64,000 bases of DNA from Phycisphaerae bacterium (GCA_028289375.1 JANQQK010000060.1:62001-126000), one strand, 5' to 3'. Positions 27,128 to 36,606 are shown, counted from the first letter of the stretch. Notes: a model not told the origin generated them from the letters alone. Program-made: numbers and translations.

Positions 27128-28839
27128 CGCAGGCTCGGACCGGCGTCAGGACCCAGCATGTATGCGCGGAGTACCTCGACCGGCGGCATCCCGCGCGACA
27201 AGAGCTTGTCGTGAAAGGACCGCAGCGAGAACGTCTTGCCATTCGCTTTGCGGTAGTCTTCGCGGAGTTTGAGAATCTGCAGCTTGCCAAGCGTGTACTT
27301 GAAATACCCCGGATCAAATGTGCCACGCTCCGCCTCCAACCGCGACGGAAGCTCACCAAGAAACACATTCTTCATGAAAAACGCCGTGGCCTGCTCGACG
27401 GTCATCCCCTCCGTGTGCATTCCGATGGCACACAGGAACCGGCAGTTTCGCAGCAATGCGTCCTGAAGCTGCCCCAATTCATAGAGCGGCGAGTCCGCCT
27501 GGAATCCTTCCTCAACCATCATCTGCTCGGCATAGTGGGCCCAACCCTCGACCGCCGCGTAACTTGTAAACGCTTTTTGGATGTCGGACGGCGCACGATT
27601 GGCATGCAGAAACTGCACGTAATGCCCCGGATACGCTTCATGCACCGTCACGTTCAACGCAACATGGCGATTGAAACTCTCTAGCCACTCACGTTGCTCT
27701 TGTTCCGACCAGTTCGGATCGACGGGCGTCACATCGTAGTAGGCTTCCGTCGAATTCCGCTCGAACGGACCGGGTGTGCTCATCATGGCCGTCGCCCATC
27801 GCGCGAACTTCGGCGTCTCCGTCACCAGTGCCCGCACCTCGGACGGAATCGTGATGATACCGTGGTCGATGAGAAACTGACGCACCGATTCCGCCTGCTT
27901 CGCGATCGACGGGATGAGCGTCTCAGCCGTGTACACGTCCCGCGCCATCAGCGCCATCACATCAGCAACGCTCTGCCCGGGAAAGTTCCGTTCGACGATC
28001 TCCCGCGCCCGTGCGAGATTGCGCTTCAGATCCGCCTCCCCGATTTCGCGCAACCGAGGCAACGCAATGTCCAGCCCCTCTGTCAGACGCAGCATCTTCC
28101 CAAACGCATCGGCTCCAATGGCGAAGCGATCATGCGCGCTTGGTAGTTTCTCCTGCTCAAGATGATCGGCGTACGACGCGACCGCATCACTCGCCGCCAC
28201 GCACGCCGCCTTCAACCGAATCTGTGCAGCCCGATCATCAACCGACGGGAACGCGTTGGCCACATCCGATCGAATGAAATCCGCAGATCCGCGCAACGAC
28301 TTCAGCGACACACGCACAAACACCGATGGAAGCTGATCGTCCAGGTTCGCCTGCGCCTGGCGCATGTAGCTTGGCACCTGCAACAGCAGCGTTGTCACCG
28401 CACGCATTCGCTGCTCAGCCGGTGCATAATCCCGGCGAATCAAAGACAACACGCCCCAGCCAACGTCATACATGGTCGGTTTGACCCGATGTTCGCGAAG
28501 CTCGGCGAATGTGAACAGCTCACCAGCTGCGGCGTATTTCAGGATCGATCGATCGATCCGCTGATCCGCGTTCAGCTCCAACGCATCGATCGACACGATG
28601 CGGACCATCACCTGCCGGTTGTATTCGACCCATCGATCGATCGCCGCTTCACTCCGGTCCGGCATCACACCGTCATAGACATGAAGCCCCGCATGCACCG
28701 CCCGAAACGGATGAAACGCCCAAAACGCCTCCAGATACTCACGCCCCAACGCGTTCAGCCGAGCGCCGGCATCCGATTCCCGAGCGTGGCCCACCGCGAC
28801 GAAAGCCAAGACGCAGACCGCAAACCCCATCCGCTTCAT
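27124..28839 (-). CDS. DUF885 family secreted protein
   Basis: About 571 residues from the ATG at 28839, chosen because AGGAG lies 7-8 bases upstream and the product then begins with a clean signal peptide (MKRMGFAVCVLAFVAVGHA). The body matches the DUF885 family: a long helical protein with an HEAYPGHYVQF motif, resembling an HExxH-type metal site found in M32-like peptidases. A secreted carboxypeptidase or related hydrolase is plausible but unproven. The stop overlaps the next start by 4 bases. Confidence 0.75.
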   Translation of the reverse strand: MKRMGFAVCVLAFVAVGHARESDAGARLNALGREYLEAFWAFHPFRAVHAGLHVYDGVMPDRSEAAIDRWVEYNRQVMVRIVSIDALELNADQRIDRSILKYAAAGELFTFAELREHRVKPTMYDVGWGVLSLIRRDYAPAEQRMRAVTTLLLQVPSYMRQAQANLDDQLPSVFVRVSLKSLRGSADFIRSDVANAFPSVDDRAAQIRLKAACVAASDAVASYADHLEQEKLPSAHDRFAIGADAFGKMLRLTEGLDIALPRLREIGEADLKRNLARAREIVERNFPGQSVADVMALMARDVYTAETLIPSIAKQAESVRQFLIDHGIITIPSEVRALVTETPKFARWATAMMSTPGPFERNSTEAYYDVTPVDPNWSEQEQREWLESFNRHVALNVTVHEAYPGHYVQFLHANRAPSDIQKAFTSYAAVEGWAHYAEQMMVEEGFQADSPLYELGQLQDALLRNCRFLCAIGMHTEGMTVEQATAFFMKNVFLGELPSRLEAERGTFDPGYFKYTLGKLQILKLREDYRKANGKTFSLRSFHDKLLSRGMPPVEVLRAYMLGPDAGPSLR

Positions 28840-28882
28840 ACACAATGCTCCTGAATTCCGCCGCGCGACCACGCCGACGGTG

Positions 28883-29629
28883 CTACATGTACATGCCGCC
28901 GTTGATGTTGACTACCTGCCCCGTGATGAACGAAGCCTGCGGCGCCGCAAGGAATCGAACCGCACGCGCCACCTCTTCAGGCCGACCGAGTCGACCCATC
29001 GGCGTCATCTGCCGAACCGTGTCCAGCACCTTCTCCGGAACAGATGCCGTCATGTCCGTCTCGATGAATCCCGGAGCAACAGCGTTCACCGTCACGCCCT
29101 TGGCCGCAACCTCGCGCGCCAGCGTCTTGGTAAATGCAATCATCCCGCCCTTCGCCACAGCATAGTTCGACTGCCCGAAATTACCCATCTGCGCCACGAT
29201 CGACGTGATGTTGATGATCCGCCCCCAGCCGCGCTCGACCATCTGCGGCATCAACCCGCTCGTCACATTGAACGGACCGTCGAGATTCACCAGCAATACC
29301 TGGTGCCATTGATCCACGGTCATCTTCAGGAATGAACGGTCCCGCGTGATGCCAGCATTGTTCACCACCACATCGACCTGACCGTAATCGCCCATCACTT
29401 CGTCGATCATCCGCCTGGTCTGGTCCGGATCGGATACGTCCGCCTGATACGATTTTGCACGAATTCCCTTGGATTCCAGATCAGCCACGATCTCGTCGGC
29501 CGCTTCCGACGAACGGTTGTAATTCACCGCGATCGCACTCTTCTCCGCCGCCAGCGCATAGCAGCACGCCTTGCCGATTCCGCGCGAGCCGCCTGTTATC
29601 AACGATACTTTGTCGACGAGGTCTCCCAT
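28883..29629 (-). CDS. phaB: Acetoacetyl-CoA reductase (PhaB/FabG type)
   Basis: A short-chain dehydrogenase of 248 residues with TGGSRGIG cofactor loop, NNAG, catalytic Ser in ITSI and YAVAK, and the NGGMYM C-terminus typical of PhaB-type acetoacetyl-CoA reductases. It would reduce acetoacetyl-CoA to (R)-3-hydroxybutyryl-CoA for PHA synthesis. Start at 29629 is supported by AAAGGGG just upstream. A terminator-like hairpin separates it from the upstream SDR, so it may have its own promoter in 29630-29707. FabG activity in fatty acid synthesis cannot be excluded from sequence alone. Confidence 0.8.
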   Translation of the reverse strand: MGDLVDKVSLITGGSRGIGKACCYALAAEKSAIAVNYNRSSEAADEIVADLESKGIRAKSYQADVSDPDQTRRMIDEVMGDYGQVDVVVNNAGITRDRSFLKMTVDQWHQVLLVNLDGPFNVTSGLMPQMVERGWGRIINITSIVAQMGNFGQSNYAVAKGGMIAFTKTLAREVAAKGVTVNAVAPGFIETDMTASVPEKVLDTVRQMTPMGRLGRPEEVARAVRFLAAPQASFITGQVVNINGGMYM

Positions 29630-29707
29630 GACATGAACCCCTTTGCACAACGAGTACTTCGGTGACGTGACCGGACGCAGTCGCCCGGAGAGGCACGTTT
29701 CGCGCTA

Positions 29708-29750
29708 GGATAAAGAAAGACGCCGCCTCCTGCCAGCAGAAGACGGCGTC
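29708..29750 (-). terminator. Intrinsic terminator on the minus strand behind the SDR gene
   Basis: GACGCCG (29719-29725) pairs with CGGCGTC (29744-29750). Read on the minus strand, the stem is followed by TTTCTTTATCC. It lies 45 bases after the SDR stop and would partly or fully end the PHA operon before phaB. Confidence 0.65.
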
Positions 29751-29794
29751 ATCGTGTGCGTTGATTAGTGCGATTGCGTTACAAACGCCGAGTT

Positions 29795-30667
29795 CTATCC
29801 CTTCGGGTGCCAACCCGCGTCGACCCACAACTGTCCACTGACCGCGGAGTTGCGAATCAGGAAACAAATCGCGTCGGCGATTTCTTCCGGTTTGATCAGC
29901 CGGCGAAGTTGCGTCTGCGGCAGGATGTTCTTTGAAACATAATCCTCGCCGAGCGACTGAACCATCGCCGTATCCGTGAAGCCCGGGTGAATCACGGCAG
30001 AGCGAACGCCATAGAAGATCGCTTCAGCCGCCAACGTCGCCTGCGCTCCTTCAAGGCCCGCTTTTGCACTCGCATAACTCACCTGCCCCTTGTTACCGGC
30101 AGATGAGACCGATCCGATGAACACGACAGCGCCCTGAACGCGCTCAGCCGGTTCCCACCGACCAAGGCCGCGACCGTGACGATCACGCGCAACCGAAGCC
30201 ACCGTCTCCATCGCCCAGTAAATCGGGGCAGTCAGGTCAACCGCAAGCACGCGATCGAAATCTTCCTGAGGGTAGATGTCTGCTTCACCAGACTCCTTGT
30301 CGATCTTCACCGCCAAGCGATCTTTCGTAAATCCCGCCGCCGGTACACAGATCGAAACCGGGCCATACAGATTGCCCATCTCGGCAAACACGTGACGACG
30401 GAAGTTCGCGTCCGTCACGTCACCGCGAAACGGAATCATCACGCTTCGCCCGCAATCCTCATTCGCCTGATTCGTAAACGCGGTAACGCCTTCAAGCTGA
30501 TCAACAACAGCGACCGCCTTGATGCCGTTCCGCGCCAATGCGTAGCAAGTGGCATGACCGATGCCGCGCGCGCCACCCGTCACCACCGCCACCTTGGTGC
30601 TCAAGTCCATAAGGTGTTCCGTTCCGAAGAACGGTTCCACCGTCATGGTTCCGTTTCCACCGCCCAT
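29795..30667 (-). CDS. SDR-family oxidoreductase in the PHA operon
   Basis: A second short-chain dehydrogenase, with TGGARGIG, IGSVSSAG and YASAK active-site motifs and the IHPGFTDTAM segment. Start set at 30667 because GGAG precedes it by a normal distance; ATGs at 30682, 30631 and 30610 are alternatives. It sits 32 bases behind phaC and before the terminator, so it is co-transcribed with the synthase genes. It probably reduces a 3-ketoacyl-CoA, perhaps of different chain length or with different cofactor preference from PhaB; the substrate is not visible from sequence. Confidence 0.72.
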   Translation of the reverse strand: MGGGNGTMTVEPFFGTEHLMDLSTKVAVVTGGARGIGHATCYALARNGIKAVAVVDQLEGVTAFTNQANEDCGRSVMIPFRGDVTDANFRRHVFAEMGNLYGPVSICVPAAGFTKDRLAVKIDKESGEADIYPQEDFDRVLAVDLTAPIYWAMETVASVARDRHGRGLGRWEPAERVQGAVVFIGSVSSAGNKGQVSYASAKAGLEGAQATLAAEAIFYGVRSAVIHPGFTDTAMVQSLGEDYVSKNILPQTQLRRLIKPEEIADAICFLIRNSAVSGQLWVDAGWHPKG

Positions 30668-30699
30668 ATGATGCTGCTCCATGTGCTGTCGGCGATGCC

Positions 30700-31812
30700 T
30701 CAGCCCAGTTCGTCGGAACGCTCGCCAAGCCAATCGCAAGCCTGAGGCCAAAGCTCGCGATGAGCGCGCGATCCGACGGCCATGCCGATATGGCCCGCCG
30801 GGAAGTTGATGATCTTCCGATCCTTCGATCCAACCGCATCGTTGAACGGCATGCTCTGTCCACAGGGGACCAGATGATCATGCTGGGCGGTCAGGTTCAG
30901 AATCGGACACGTTATACGACCAAGGTCCACGCGCTCGTTGCCAATCTCCAGCTTGCCCTGAATCAACTGGTTCTGCTGGAAACAGTATTTCACGAACTGA
31001 CGGAACGTCTCTCCCGCAACCGGAATGTTGTCGTTCAGCCAGGTCTCCATGGCCATGAAGTCCTCGACGAACTTCTGGTCGTCCATTTTGTCATAGAAAT
31101 TGAAGTACTTCTCGAGCAGGTTCTGCACCGGTTTCAGCAGCAGGAACGAGTTCTGCAACCACTCCGCCGGCATGTTGCCATAGACCTCGATCACCTTGTC
31201 GACGTCGAAGTACTTCTCGTCACACCAGACGCCAAGCAGACTATCGTGCGTCGACCAGTCGACAGGAGCAGCCAGAAGCATGAGGTTCCGCACCTTCTCG
31301 GGATTCAGCGCGGTGTACATCGCGCTCATCGATCCGCCCATGCAGTAACCGAGAATGTTGATCTTGTCGCAGCCACTCCGTTCTCGAACATGATCCACGA
31401 CGTGGTCCATGTAGCGGCCGACGTAGTCTTCCAGACCAAGGAAACGATCACCGTCGGCCGGAACGCCCCAGTCGATGTTGTACACATCGAATCCACGATT
31501 CAGGAACTGTCGCACGACGCTCTTCTGCGGACGCAGATCGAGAATGTAGGGACGATTCACCAGTGCAAAAACGACCAGCAACGGTGTCTCGTACGTCTTC
31601 TCAACGTCGCTTTCGTAACGCAGCAAGCGCAGGGCATCCTCGCGGTACACCGCACGGCTTGGCGTCGCGCCCACGCGTACCTGCTGGGCTGTCTGCATAA
31701 TGTTCGGAACGGCCCACATCTTCCGCATGAAGTCCTGCATCGGCTGGGCGAACATGTCCATGCCCGGCATCGCGGCCGCCCAGGGGTTATGAGTCTCAGG
31801 TGCTGTCGCCAT
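30700..31812 (-). CDS. phaC: Class III polyhydroxyalkanoate synthase catalytic subunit
   Basis: 370 residues, alpha/beta-hydrolase fold, the usual length for class III PhaC and shorter than class I/II enzymes. The lipase-like box GYCMGG holds catalytic Cys157; Asp312 (QHDHLVP) and His341 (AGHIGMA) complete the triad. It polymerises (R)-3-hydroxyacyl-CoA into PHA together with a PhaE subunit. The phaE stop lies 5 bases upstream, inside its ribosome binding region (GGAGG), so subunit synthesis is coupled. Confidence 0.92.
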   Translation of the reverse strand: MATAPETHNPWAAAMPGMDMFAQPMQDFMRKMWAVPNIMQTAQQVRVGATPSRAVYREDALRLLRYESDVEKTYETPLLVVFALVNRPYILDLRPQKSVVRQFLNRGFDVYNIDWGVPADGDRFLGLEDYVGRYMDHVVDHVRERSGCDKINILGYCMGGSMSAMYTALNPEKVRNLMLLAAPVDWSTHDSLLGVWCDEKYFDVDKVIEVYGNMPAEWLQNSFLLLKPVQNLLEKYFNFYDKMDDQKFVEDFMAMETWLNDNIPVAGETFRQFVKYCFQQNQLIQGKLEIGNERVDLGRITCPILNLTAQHDHLVPCGQSMPFNDAVGSKDRKIINFPAGHIGMAVGSRAHRELWPQACDWLGERSDELG

Positions 31813-31817
31813 AAGTC

Positions 31818-32285
31818 CTACCTCCGCCCCTTTCTGCCCTTGCCTGCGGTCGCCGCCTTGGCGGGCGCCGATTTGCTTTGCCCGTTGCGTCCCGCCTCAA
31901 GCCGCTCCATTCGCGACTCCATGTCCTCCAGCTTCTCCATCACACGCTCTTCCATGCCACGAACCAGCAACGCCACGTGATCGGAGTCATTGCTGGTTGG
32001 CATGTTGAACGCCTTAAGGTTTTGCTGCATGAACTGATTCATCTGCTGTTTGAAGACCAGTGCGTTGTCCAGCGACTGTTTCATCGCCGCCAGAAACTGC
32101 TCGCTGCGCATGAACTCCTCGGCATGCTTGCTCAGCACCGAGAAAAACGCCTTGCGCATCTGGTCGGCCATGTCCGGATTCATCGCCGGCGGTGTCAATC
32201 CGACCGTCGCCATCTGGCCCATCATGTCGGTCCAGAACCTGGTGAACGGATCGCTGCCCATCGTTGATGTGCTGCCGTCGTTCAT
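31818..32285 (-). CDS. phaE: PhaE-like subunit of class III PHA synthase
   Basis: 155 residues: a predicted all-helical, Met- and Gln-rich body (FxxFWxDMMGQM at the start, QMNQFMQQNLKAFN in the middle), a short coiled-coil-like segment near residue 115 and a Lys/Arg-rich tail. It is shorter and less conserved than reference PhaE, so the call leans on position directly before class III phaC. A perfect AGGAGGT precedes the start. Its partner would be PhaC at the granule surface. Confidence 0.75.
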   Translation of the reverse strand: MNDGSTSTMGSDPFTRFWTDMMGQMATVGLTPPAMNPDMADQMRKAFFSVLSKHAEEFMRSEQFLAAMKQSLDNALVFKQQMNQFMQQNLKAFNMPTSNDSDHVALLVRGMEERVMEKLEDMESRMERLEAGRNGQSKSAPAKAATAGKGRKGRR

Positions 32286-32359
32286 GAAGACCTCCTATCC
32301 TCGATTCAGCGTGCAAATCGCAAAATACCGCACGCACGACATCCGTCCCGACGCCTGCA

Positions 32360-33541
32360 CTAATCGCAGCGCTCGATCGCAATGGCCGATGCCTCGCCAC
32401 CACCAATGCACAGCGTCGCAATGCCGATCTTCTTCTTGTGAACTTGCAACGCATTGATCAGCGTCGCCACAATACGGGCGCCCGTCGCACCGATCGGATG
32501 ACCGATCGCGACGGCCCCACCAAACACATTCACCTTCTCGTGAGGGATGTTCAGTTCCTTCATCGCGACCATCGTGACCACGCTGAAGGCTTCGTTGATC
32601 TCAAAGAGGTCGACATCCTCAATCTTCAGGTTCAACTGGTCGCAAAGGCGCCGAATCGCGCCGATCGGCGCGACCGTGAACTGCATCGGCTCCATTGCAA
32701 CATTCGTGTAGCCAAGGATCTTGGCACTGCACTTGATGCCCAGCGCCTTGGCCTTCTCTTCCCCCACAACCACCGCTGCGGCAGCACCGTCACTCATCGC
32801 GCTGGCGTTCGCAGCCGTTACCGCACCTTCCGCGCCGAAAGCGGGCCTCAGCTTGCGTACCTTTTCCTCGACGAATTTCGTCGGTTCCTCATCGCGATCG
32901 ACGACGACGGTACCCTTACGTGTTTCGATCTCCATGGGGACGATCGTGTGCTCGAAGTGTCCGGCCTCCTGGGCCGCCAACACGCGCTTGAAGCTTTCGA
33001 TCGCAAAATCGTCCTGCTCTGCGCGCGTGATGTTGTACTCTTTCGAGCACGAATCCCCGCACATTCCCATGTGCACGTCGTTGTAGACATCCCAGAGACC
33101 GTCGTGGATCAGCGCATCGACCACCGTCTTGTTACCCATCCGCATGCCCTTGCGGGCATCGGGCAACAGGTAGGGCACGCGCGTCATGCTCTCAACGCCA
33201 CCGGAGACCAGAAGATCACCGTCGCCACATTGAATGGCCTGGGCGGCGAGCACGATCGCACGCATCGCGGATCCACATACTTTGTTGATGGTCATTCCAC
33301 CGCACGTCACCGGCAGACCCGCGCCGATCGCCACCTGACGTGCGATGTTCTGACCGAGACCAGCCCCGATGACGTTTCCGAAATAAACCTCATCAACATC
33401 TGCAGGGCCAATACCGGCACGCGTCAGCGATGCCTTGACTGCTTCCGCGCCAAGTTTGGCAGCAGGCACCTCAGCCAACGCGCCGTTGAAAATTCCAATG
33501 GGGGTTCGAGCACAACCTGCGAGGTATACGTTCTTCAGCAT
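32360..33541 (-). CDS. phaA: Acetyl-CoA C-acetyltransferase (thiolase)
   Basis: 393 residues from the ATG at 33541, preceded by GAAAGGAG. Nucleophile Cys89 in NKVCGSAMRA is at the same position as in well-studied biosynthetic thiolases, with GHPIGATGAR (His) and CIGGGEA (second Cys) near the C-terminus. It condenses two acetyl-CoA to acetoacetyl-CoA, the first step of PHB synthesis. Lies between the phasin and phaE genes. Confidence 0.92.
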   Translation of the reverse strand: MLKNVYLAGCARTPIGIFNGALAEVPAAKLGAEAVKASLTRAGIGPADVDEVYFGNVIGAGLGQNIARQVAIGAGLPVTCGGMTINKVCGSAMRAIVLAAQAIQCGDGDLLVSGGVESMTRVPYLLPDARKGMRMGNKTVVDALIHDGLWDVYNDVHMGMCGDSCSKEYNITRAEQDDFAIESFKRVLAAQEAGHFEHTIVPMEIETRKGTVVVDRDEEPTKFVEEKVRKLRPAFGAEGAVTAANASAMSDGAAAAVVVGEEKAKALGIKCSAKILGYTNVAMEPMQFTVAPIGAIRRLCDQLNLKIEDVDLFEINEAFSVVTMVAMKELNIPHEKVNVFGGAVAIGHPIGATGARIVATLINALQVHKKKIGIATLCIGGGEASAIAIERCD

Positions 33542-33582
33542 CGATGCTCCTTTCAATCACCCCGGGTTCGCACCACTCAGAA

Positions 33583-33620
33583 AACGCCACTAGGCCCGAA
33601 GGGAGACTCCCCACGGGCCT
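33583..33620 (-). terminator. Hairpin between phasin and thiolase genes
   Basis: AGGCCCG (33592-33598) pairs with CGGGCCT (33614-33620); on the minus strand it is followed by AGTGGCGTTTT. Located behind the phasin stop, it could attenuate read-through so that the phasin is made in excess over the enzymes. Confidence 0.55.
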
Positions 33621-33645
33621 GCGCGGCTTTATCGTGACAACCAGA

Positions 33646-34122
33646 CTACTTCGCGGCCTTCGTGCCGTTCGCCTTGGAAACCTGGGCAACGTTCTGCTTG
33701 ACCATGCCCGTCCAAGACTCGAACAGGCTCATGTTCGCCTGCGTCATCTTGTCGACACTTGAACGCATCGTGTCGAACGAGGTCCGCCACATGTCAAGTG
33801 TCTGGTTGAAGATATCCTGGTTCACAAACTTCTGATTCTGCTCGAAAGTCTCGCGGATCGTCTCAAAGCCTTTCTGGCTCTGCTTTTCGAACATGCGATG
33901 GAACTCGTCGATGTTCTTCTGGAAGCCCGGGAGAACATCATCGGTGAACTTGCCGGCCTGCGTCTGGAATCCATCGAACGCCTGACCGAAGGCATTCTTC
34001 CAGAACTGGGTCGACTCCTCCTGGAACTTCACGCTCGTGTTCATTGTCTGCTGAAACGTCTCGTTCGCCTTCTTGAGCATGTCGCCGAAAACTTCCGTGT
34101 TCATTGTCGTCGATACCGCCAT
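33646..34122 (-). CDS. phaP: Phasin family protein
   Basis: 158 residues, predicted mostly amphipathic helix with repeated Phe/Gln heptad-like spacing and a short Lys/Ala C-terminus, typical of phasins that coat PHA granules and limit their size. It is the first gene of the minus-strand PHA unit and is divergent from phaR, the usual arrangement in which PhaR represses the phasin. The flanking hairpin suggests separate, strong expression. Confidence 0.82.
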   Translation of the reverse strand: MAVSTTMNTEVFGDMLKKANETFQQTMNTSVKFQEESTQFWKNAFGQAFDGFQTQAGKFTDDVLPGFQKNIDEFHRMFEKQSQKGFETIRETFEQNQKFVNQDIFNQTLDMWRTSFDTMRSSVDKMTQANMSLFESWTGMVKQNVAQVSKANGTKAAK

Positions 34123-34364
34123 TGTCCTACCCTTTCACTTAGTGGCCCGATGGCGTGATCGTCTCGCCATCAACTCACCCATAATATAGACGCGCTTTGG
34201 GGGGCGGTCAAGGCATTTTTGTGCAAACGCAAAAAATTCCGAGAACCCGTAAGCGTCTGTTTTCTAGTGATTTGCGACTGATTGGTCCGATATGCATTGA
34301 CTTCTTTTCGATGTCGCGTTACGCTGAAGGGCGTCAATGGGCATCCATCCAGGAGGATTCAGTC
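34123..34364. promoter_or_regulatory. Divergent phaP-phaR control region with candidate PhaR operator
   Basis: Shared 242-base intergenic region. An inverted repeat, TTTTTGTG (34216-34223), four-base spacer, CGCAAAAA (34228-34235), matches in seven of eight pairs. PhaR-type regulators are known to control phasin genes from such divergent regions, so this is a candidate operator, not a demonstrated one. Confidence 0.45.
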
Positions 34365-34925
34365 GTGGCCGACACCCCCAAAGCCGAGAAGCTCAAGATC
34401 AAGAAGTACTCCAACCGCCGTTTCTACGACACCACGCGGAGCTGCCATGTCACGATGGCCCAGATGTATGATCTAATTCGCGAGGGCTGGGAGCTGGAAA
34501 TCCACGACGCAAAGTCGGGCGAGGACATCACCAATGTCGTCCTGACGCAGATTCTCCTCGAACGCGACGCCCCCAAGCTCGACATGTTCCCCCCGACCGT
34601 GTTGCATCAGATGATCCGCACGCAGCAGGAACTCCTCGGCAACGTCCTCGAGCAGTTCTTTGCGCAAGTCCTTGCCACGCAACAGGCTTCGCAGGCACAG
34701 TGGAACCGGTTCCTGCAGAACACGTTCGGCCGGGCGGCTCAGATGGCGTCCAATCCGCTCGACTGGACCCGCAGCATGATGACGGCATTCAATCCCGGCG
34801 GCGGTTCCATTCCAAATGGTCAGGAGCCGCCACGACCGTCATCCGACAGCGAGGTGGAAGCCCTCCGCGAGCAGGTGTCGACGCTGACGCGGCTTGTCGA
34901 GAAACTCGCGTCCGATAAGCAGTAG
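34365..34925 (+). CDS. phaR: PHA synthesis regulator
   Basis: 186 residues from a GTG at 34365, chosen because AGGAGG lies 8 bases upstream and translation then begins just before the conserved domain; the frame is open further left to 34197. The N-terminal PHB/PHA accumulation domain shows KKYSNRRFYDT and the following helix. The middle (about residues 75-130) corresponds to the helical PHB_acc region with PPTVLHQMIRTQQ; the last 30 residues are a coiled coil. In characterised bacteria it represses the phasin gene and is released when granules form. Confidence 0.88.
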   Translation: MADTPKAEKLKIKKYSNRRFYDTTRSCHVTMAQMYDLIREGWELEIHDAKSGEDITNVVLTQILLERDAPKLDMFPPTVLHQMIRTQQELLGNVLEQFFAQVLATQQASQAQWNRFLQNTFGRAAQMASNPLDWTRSMMTAFNPGGGSIPNGQEPPRPSSDSEVEALREQVSTLTRLVEKLASDKQ

Positions 34926-34953
34926 CGACGGCTGGGCCGCGTTGGGCCAAACG

Positions 34954-36606
34954 TCACTCGCTGGTTGGCCCGGTGAAACTGATCTGGAATCTGCCAAAGT
35001 CCACGAAGTCCACGTCTCCATCGAGATCACCGTCGAAGACCTCGCAATCGATCGTGGGGTGCTGTCCGTTCGTGCAATTGTGGAACGCGGAATAGTCCGA
35101 CAAGTCTACCGATCCACCGCCGTCGAAGTCGGCGAAGAGTGCCTGGCCGCTGTTGATGTGCACGAAGACGACGTCTTCGATTTCGTCTATGAGCGACAGG
35201 TCGTTGTCGCCGTCGTTGTCCACATCGTGCAGCAGCGTGCAGGAACCGGCCTGTGGGGCTGAGACGGTGTCGAAGAAGGAGAAATTTCCCGAGCCGCCAT
35301 TGGTGAATATCCGCCATTCCCGCCCGACGAAGCTCGACGTCGTCCAGTCGAGATCACCGTCGCCATCAAGGTCGCCGAGATCGGTCGCAAGGCAGAATGC
35401 ACCGGTCGTGTAGGTCTGCAGGCCTGACAGTCCCCCTTGGCCGTCGCCGAAGAGAACACTTGCGTTGTTGCTTTGGCTGTTGGCGGATACGACGTCCTCG
35501 TTTCCGTCGCTGTTGACGTCGCCGACGGCGATCATCCAGGTGAGTCCGCCGCAGGGTGTGCTCGACGCGAAGCTGAACGTGCCGTCGCCATTGCCGAGTT
35601 GGACGATCATCGATTGGCTTGTGCGCGCACCAATGACCAGATCCATAATGCCGTCCTTGTTCATGTCGGCGGCCATCATCGACCATTCGCCGCTGCCGCC
35701 TGCTTCGAAGAACGTGGCTGGTGCAAAGTTGCCACCGCCGAGGTTCTCGATGAGCGAGACGCTGCTGCCGGCGGCGTTGGTGTTGGCGATGTCCGGGTCG
35801 CCGTCGCCGTCAAAATCGAGCACGGCGATGCCGCGTGGGGCGGCGCCCACGGGGATGACGATCTGTTCGTCGAAGGTGCCGTCGCCATTGCCCAGAAGAA
35901 CGGAGACCGTGTCGTCGTCGATGTTGGCGACGCAGATGTCGATGGCGTTGTCGCCGTTGAAGTCGGCGGGTTCGGAGGGACTGGCCCGGTTGCCGACACC
36001 AAAGGTTGGCTGGGTGAACGGGGCGAAGGGCTGGTCGTTGTCGGCGGTGTTCATGAAGACGCGGAGGTCGGCAGTGATTTCGTTCACGATGGTGATGTCG
36101 CTGTAGCCGTCGTTGTTCAGGTCGGACGCGATACCGCCGTAGGCCTGCGTGGGCTGCGACGGCGACGTTCGCACATCGAGAACCTGCACCTGTTCGAACT
36201 GCATCGGGGATCGCCGCGCGTGTGTCCAGAAGCTGAAGCTGTAACCGGCGGTGCGGATTTTCGACCTGTCGGCCGCCGTCCAGTCGTTGGATAGCGTGAC
36301 GAAAACGTTCTCGCCGGCGAAGAATGGATCGTCGGGCGTGAATCGGAAGGTTCTGTTGTCGTTGAGCAGTTCGAATGATCCGTTTGCCGGTCCGCTCCAT
36401 CGGCCAAAGACGCCGAACGCGCGCACGCCCTTGCCGAAGAAGCCGAGATCGATGGGTTTGTCGAACGTGATGTCGATGGTGGTGCGGGTCGAGACATTAA
36501 GCGCGGCGTGTGGTGGATTGGTGCTGACCACCTGCAACGTGGACAGTTCGCCAGCCGTCACGATGGTCGTGGACAGGAGCAGCAGGGCGATGAGGCAACG
36601 AATCAT
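34954..36606 (-). CDS. Secreted FG-GAP/VCBS protein with dockerin-like C-terminus
   Basis: 550 residues. Signal peptide at the N-terminus (IRCLIALLLLSTTIVTAG), then an Ig-like Big_5-type domain (about 22-125: STNPPHAALNVS, IDITFDKPI), then repeated D-D-N-x-D calcium-loop blades of an FG-GAP/VCBS propeller (about 150-490). The last 60 residues hold two calcium-loop segments, FDGGGSVDLSDYSAFHNC and GDLDGDVDFVDFGRFQ, the dockerin-like pair frequent in planctomycete secreted proteins. A surface or extracellular protein of unknown ligand, unlinked to neighbours. Converges with phaR, with 28 bases between. Confidence 0.8.
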   Translation of the reverse strand: MIRCLIALLLLSTTIVTAGELSTLQVVSTNPPHAALNVSTRTTIDITFDKPIDLGFFGKGVRAFGVFGRWSGPANGSFELLNDNRTFRFTPDDPFFAGENVFVTLSNDWTAADRSKIRTAGYSFSFWTHARRSPMQFEQVQVLDVRTSPSQPTQAYGGIASDLNNDGYSDITIVNEITADLRVFMNTADNDQPFAPFTQPTFGVGNRASPSEPADFNGDNAIDICVANIDDDTVSVLLGNGDGTFDEQIVIPVGAAPRGIAVLDFDGDGDPDIANTNAAGSSVSLIENLGGGNFAPATFFEAGGSGEWSMMAADMNKDGIMDLVIGARTSQSMIVQLGNGDGTFSFASSTPCGGLTWMIAVGDVNSDGNEDVVSANSQSNNASVLFGDGQGGLSGLQTYTTGAFCLATDLGDLDGDGDLDWTTSSFVGREWRIFTNGGSGNFSFFDTVSAPQAGSCTLLHDVDNDGDNDLSLIDEIEDVVFVHINSGQALFADFDGGGSVDLSDYSAFHNCTNGQHPTIDCEVFDGDLDGDVDFVDFGRFQISFTGPTSE

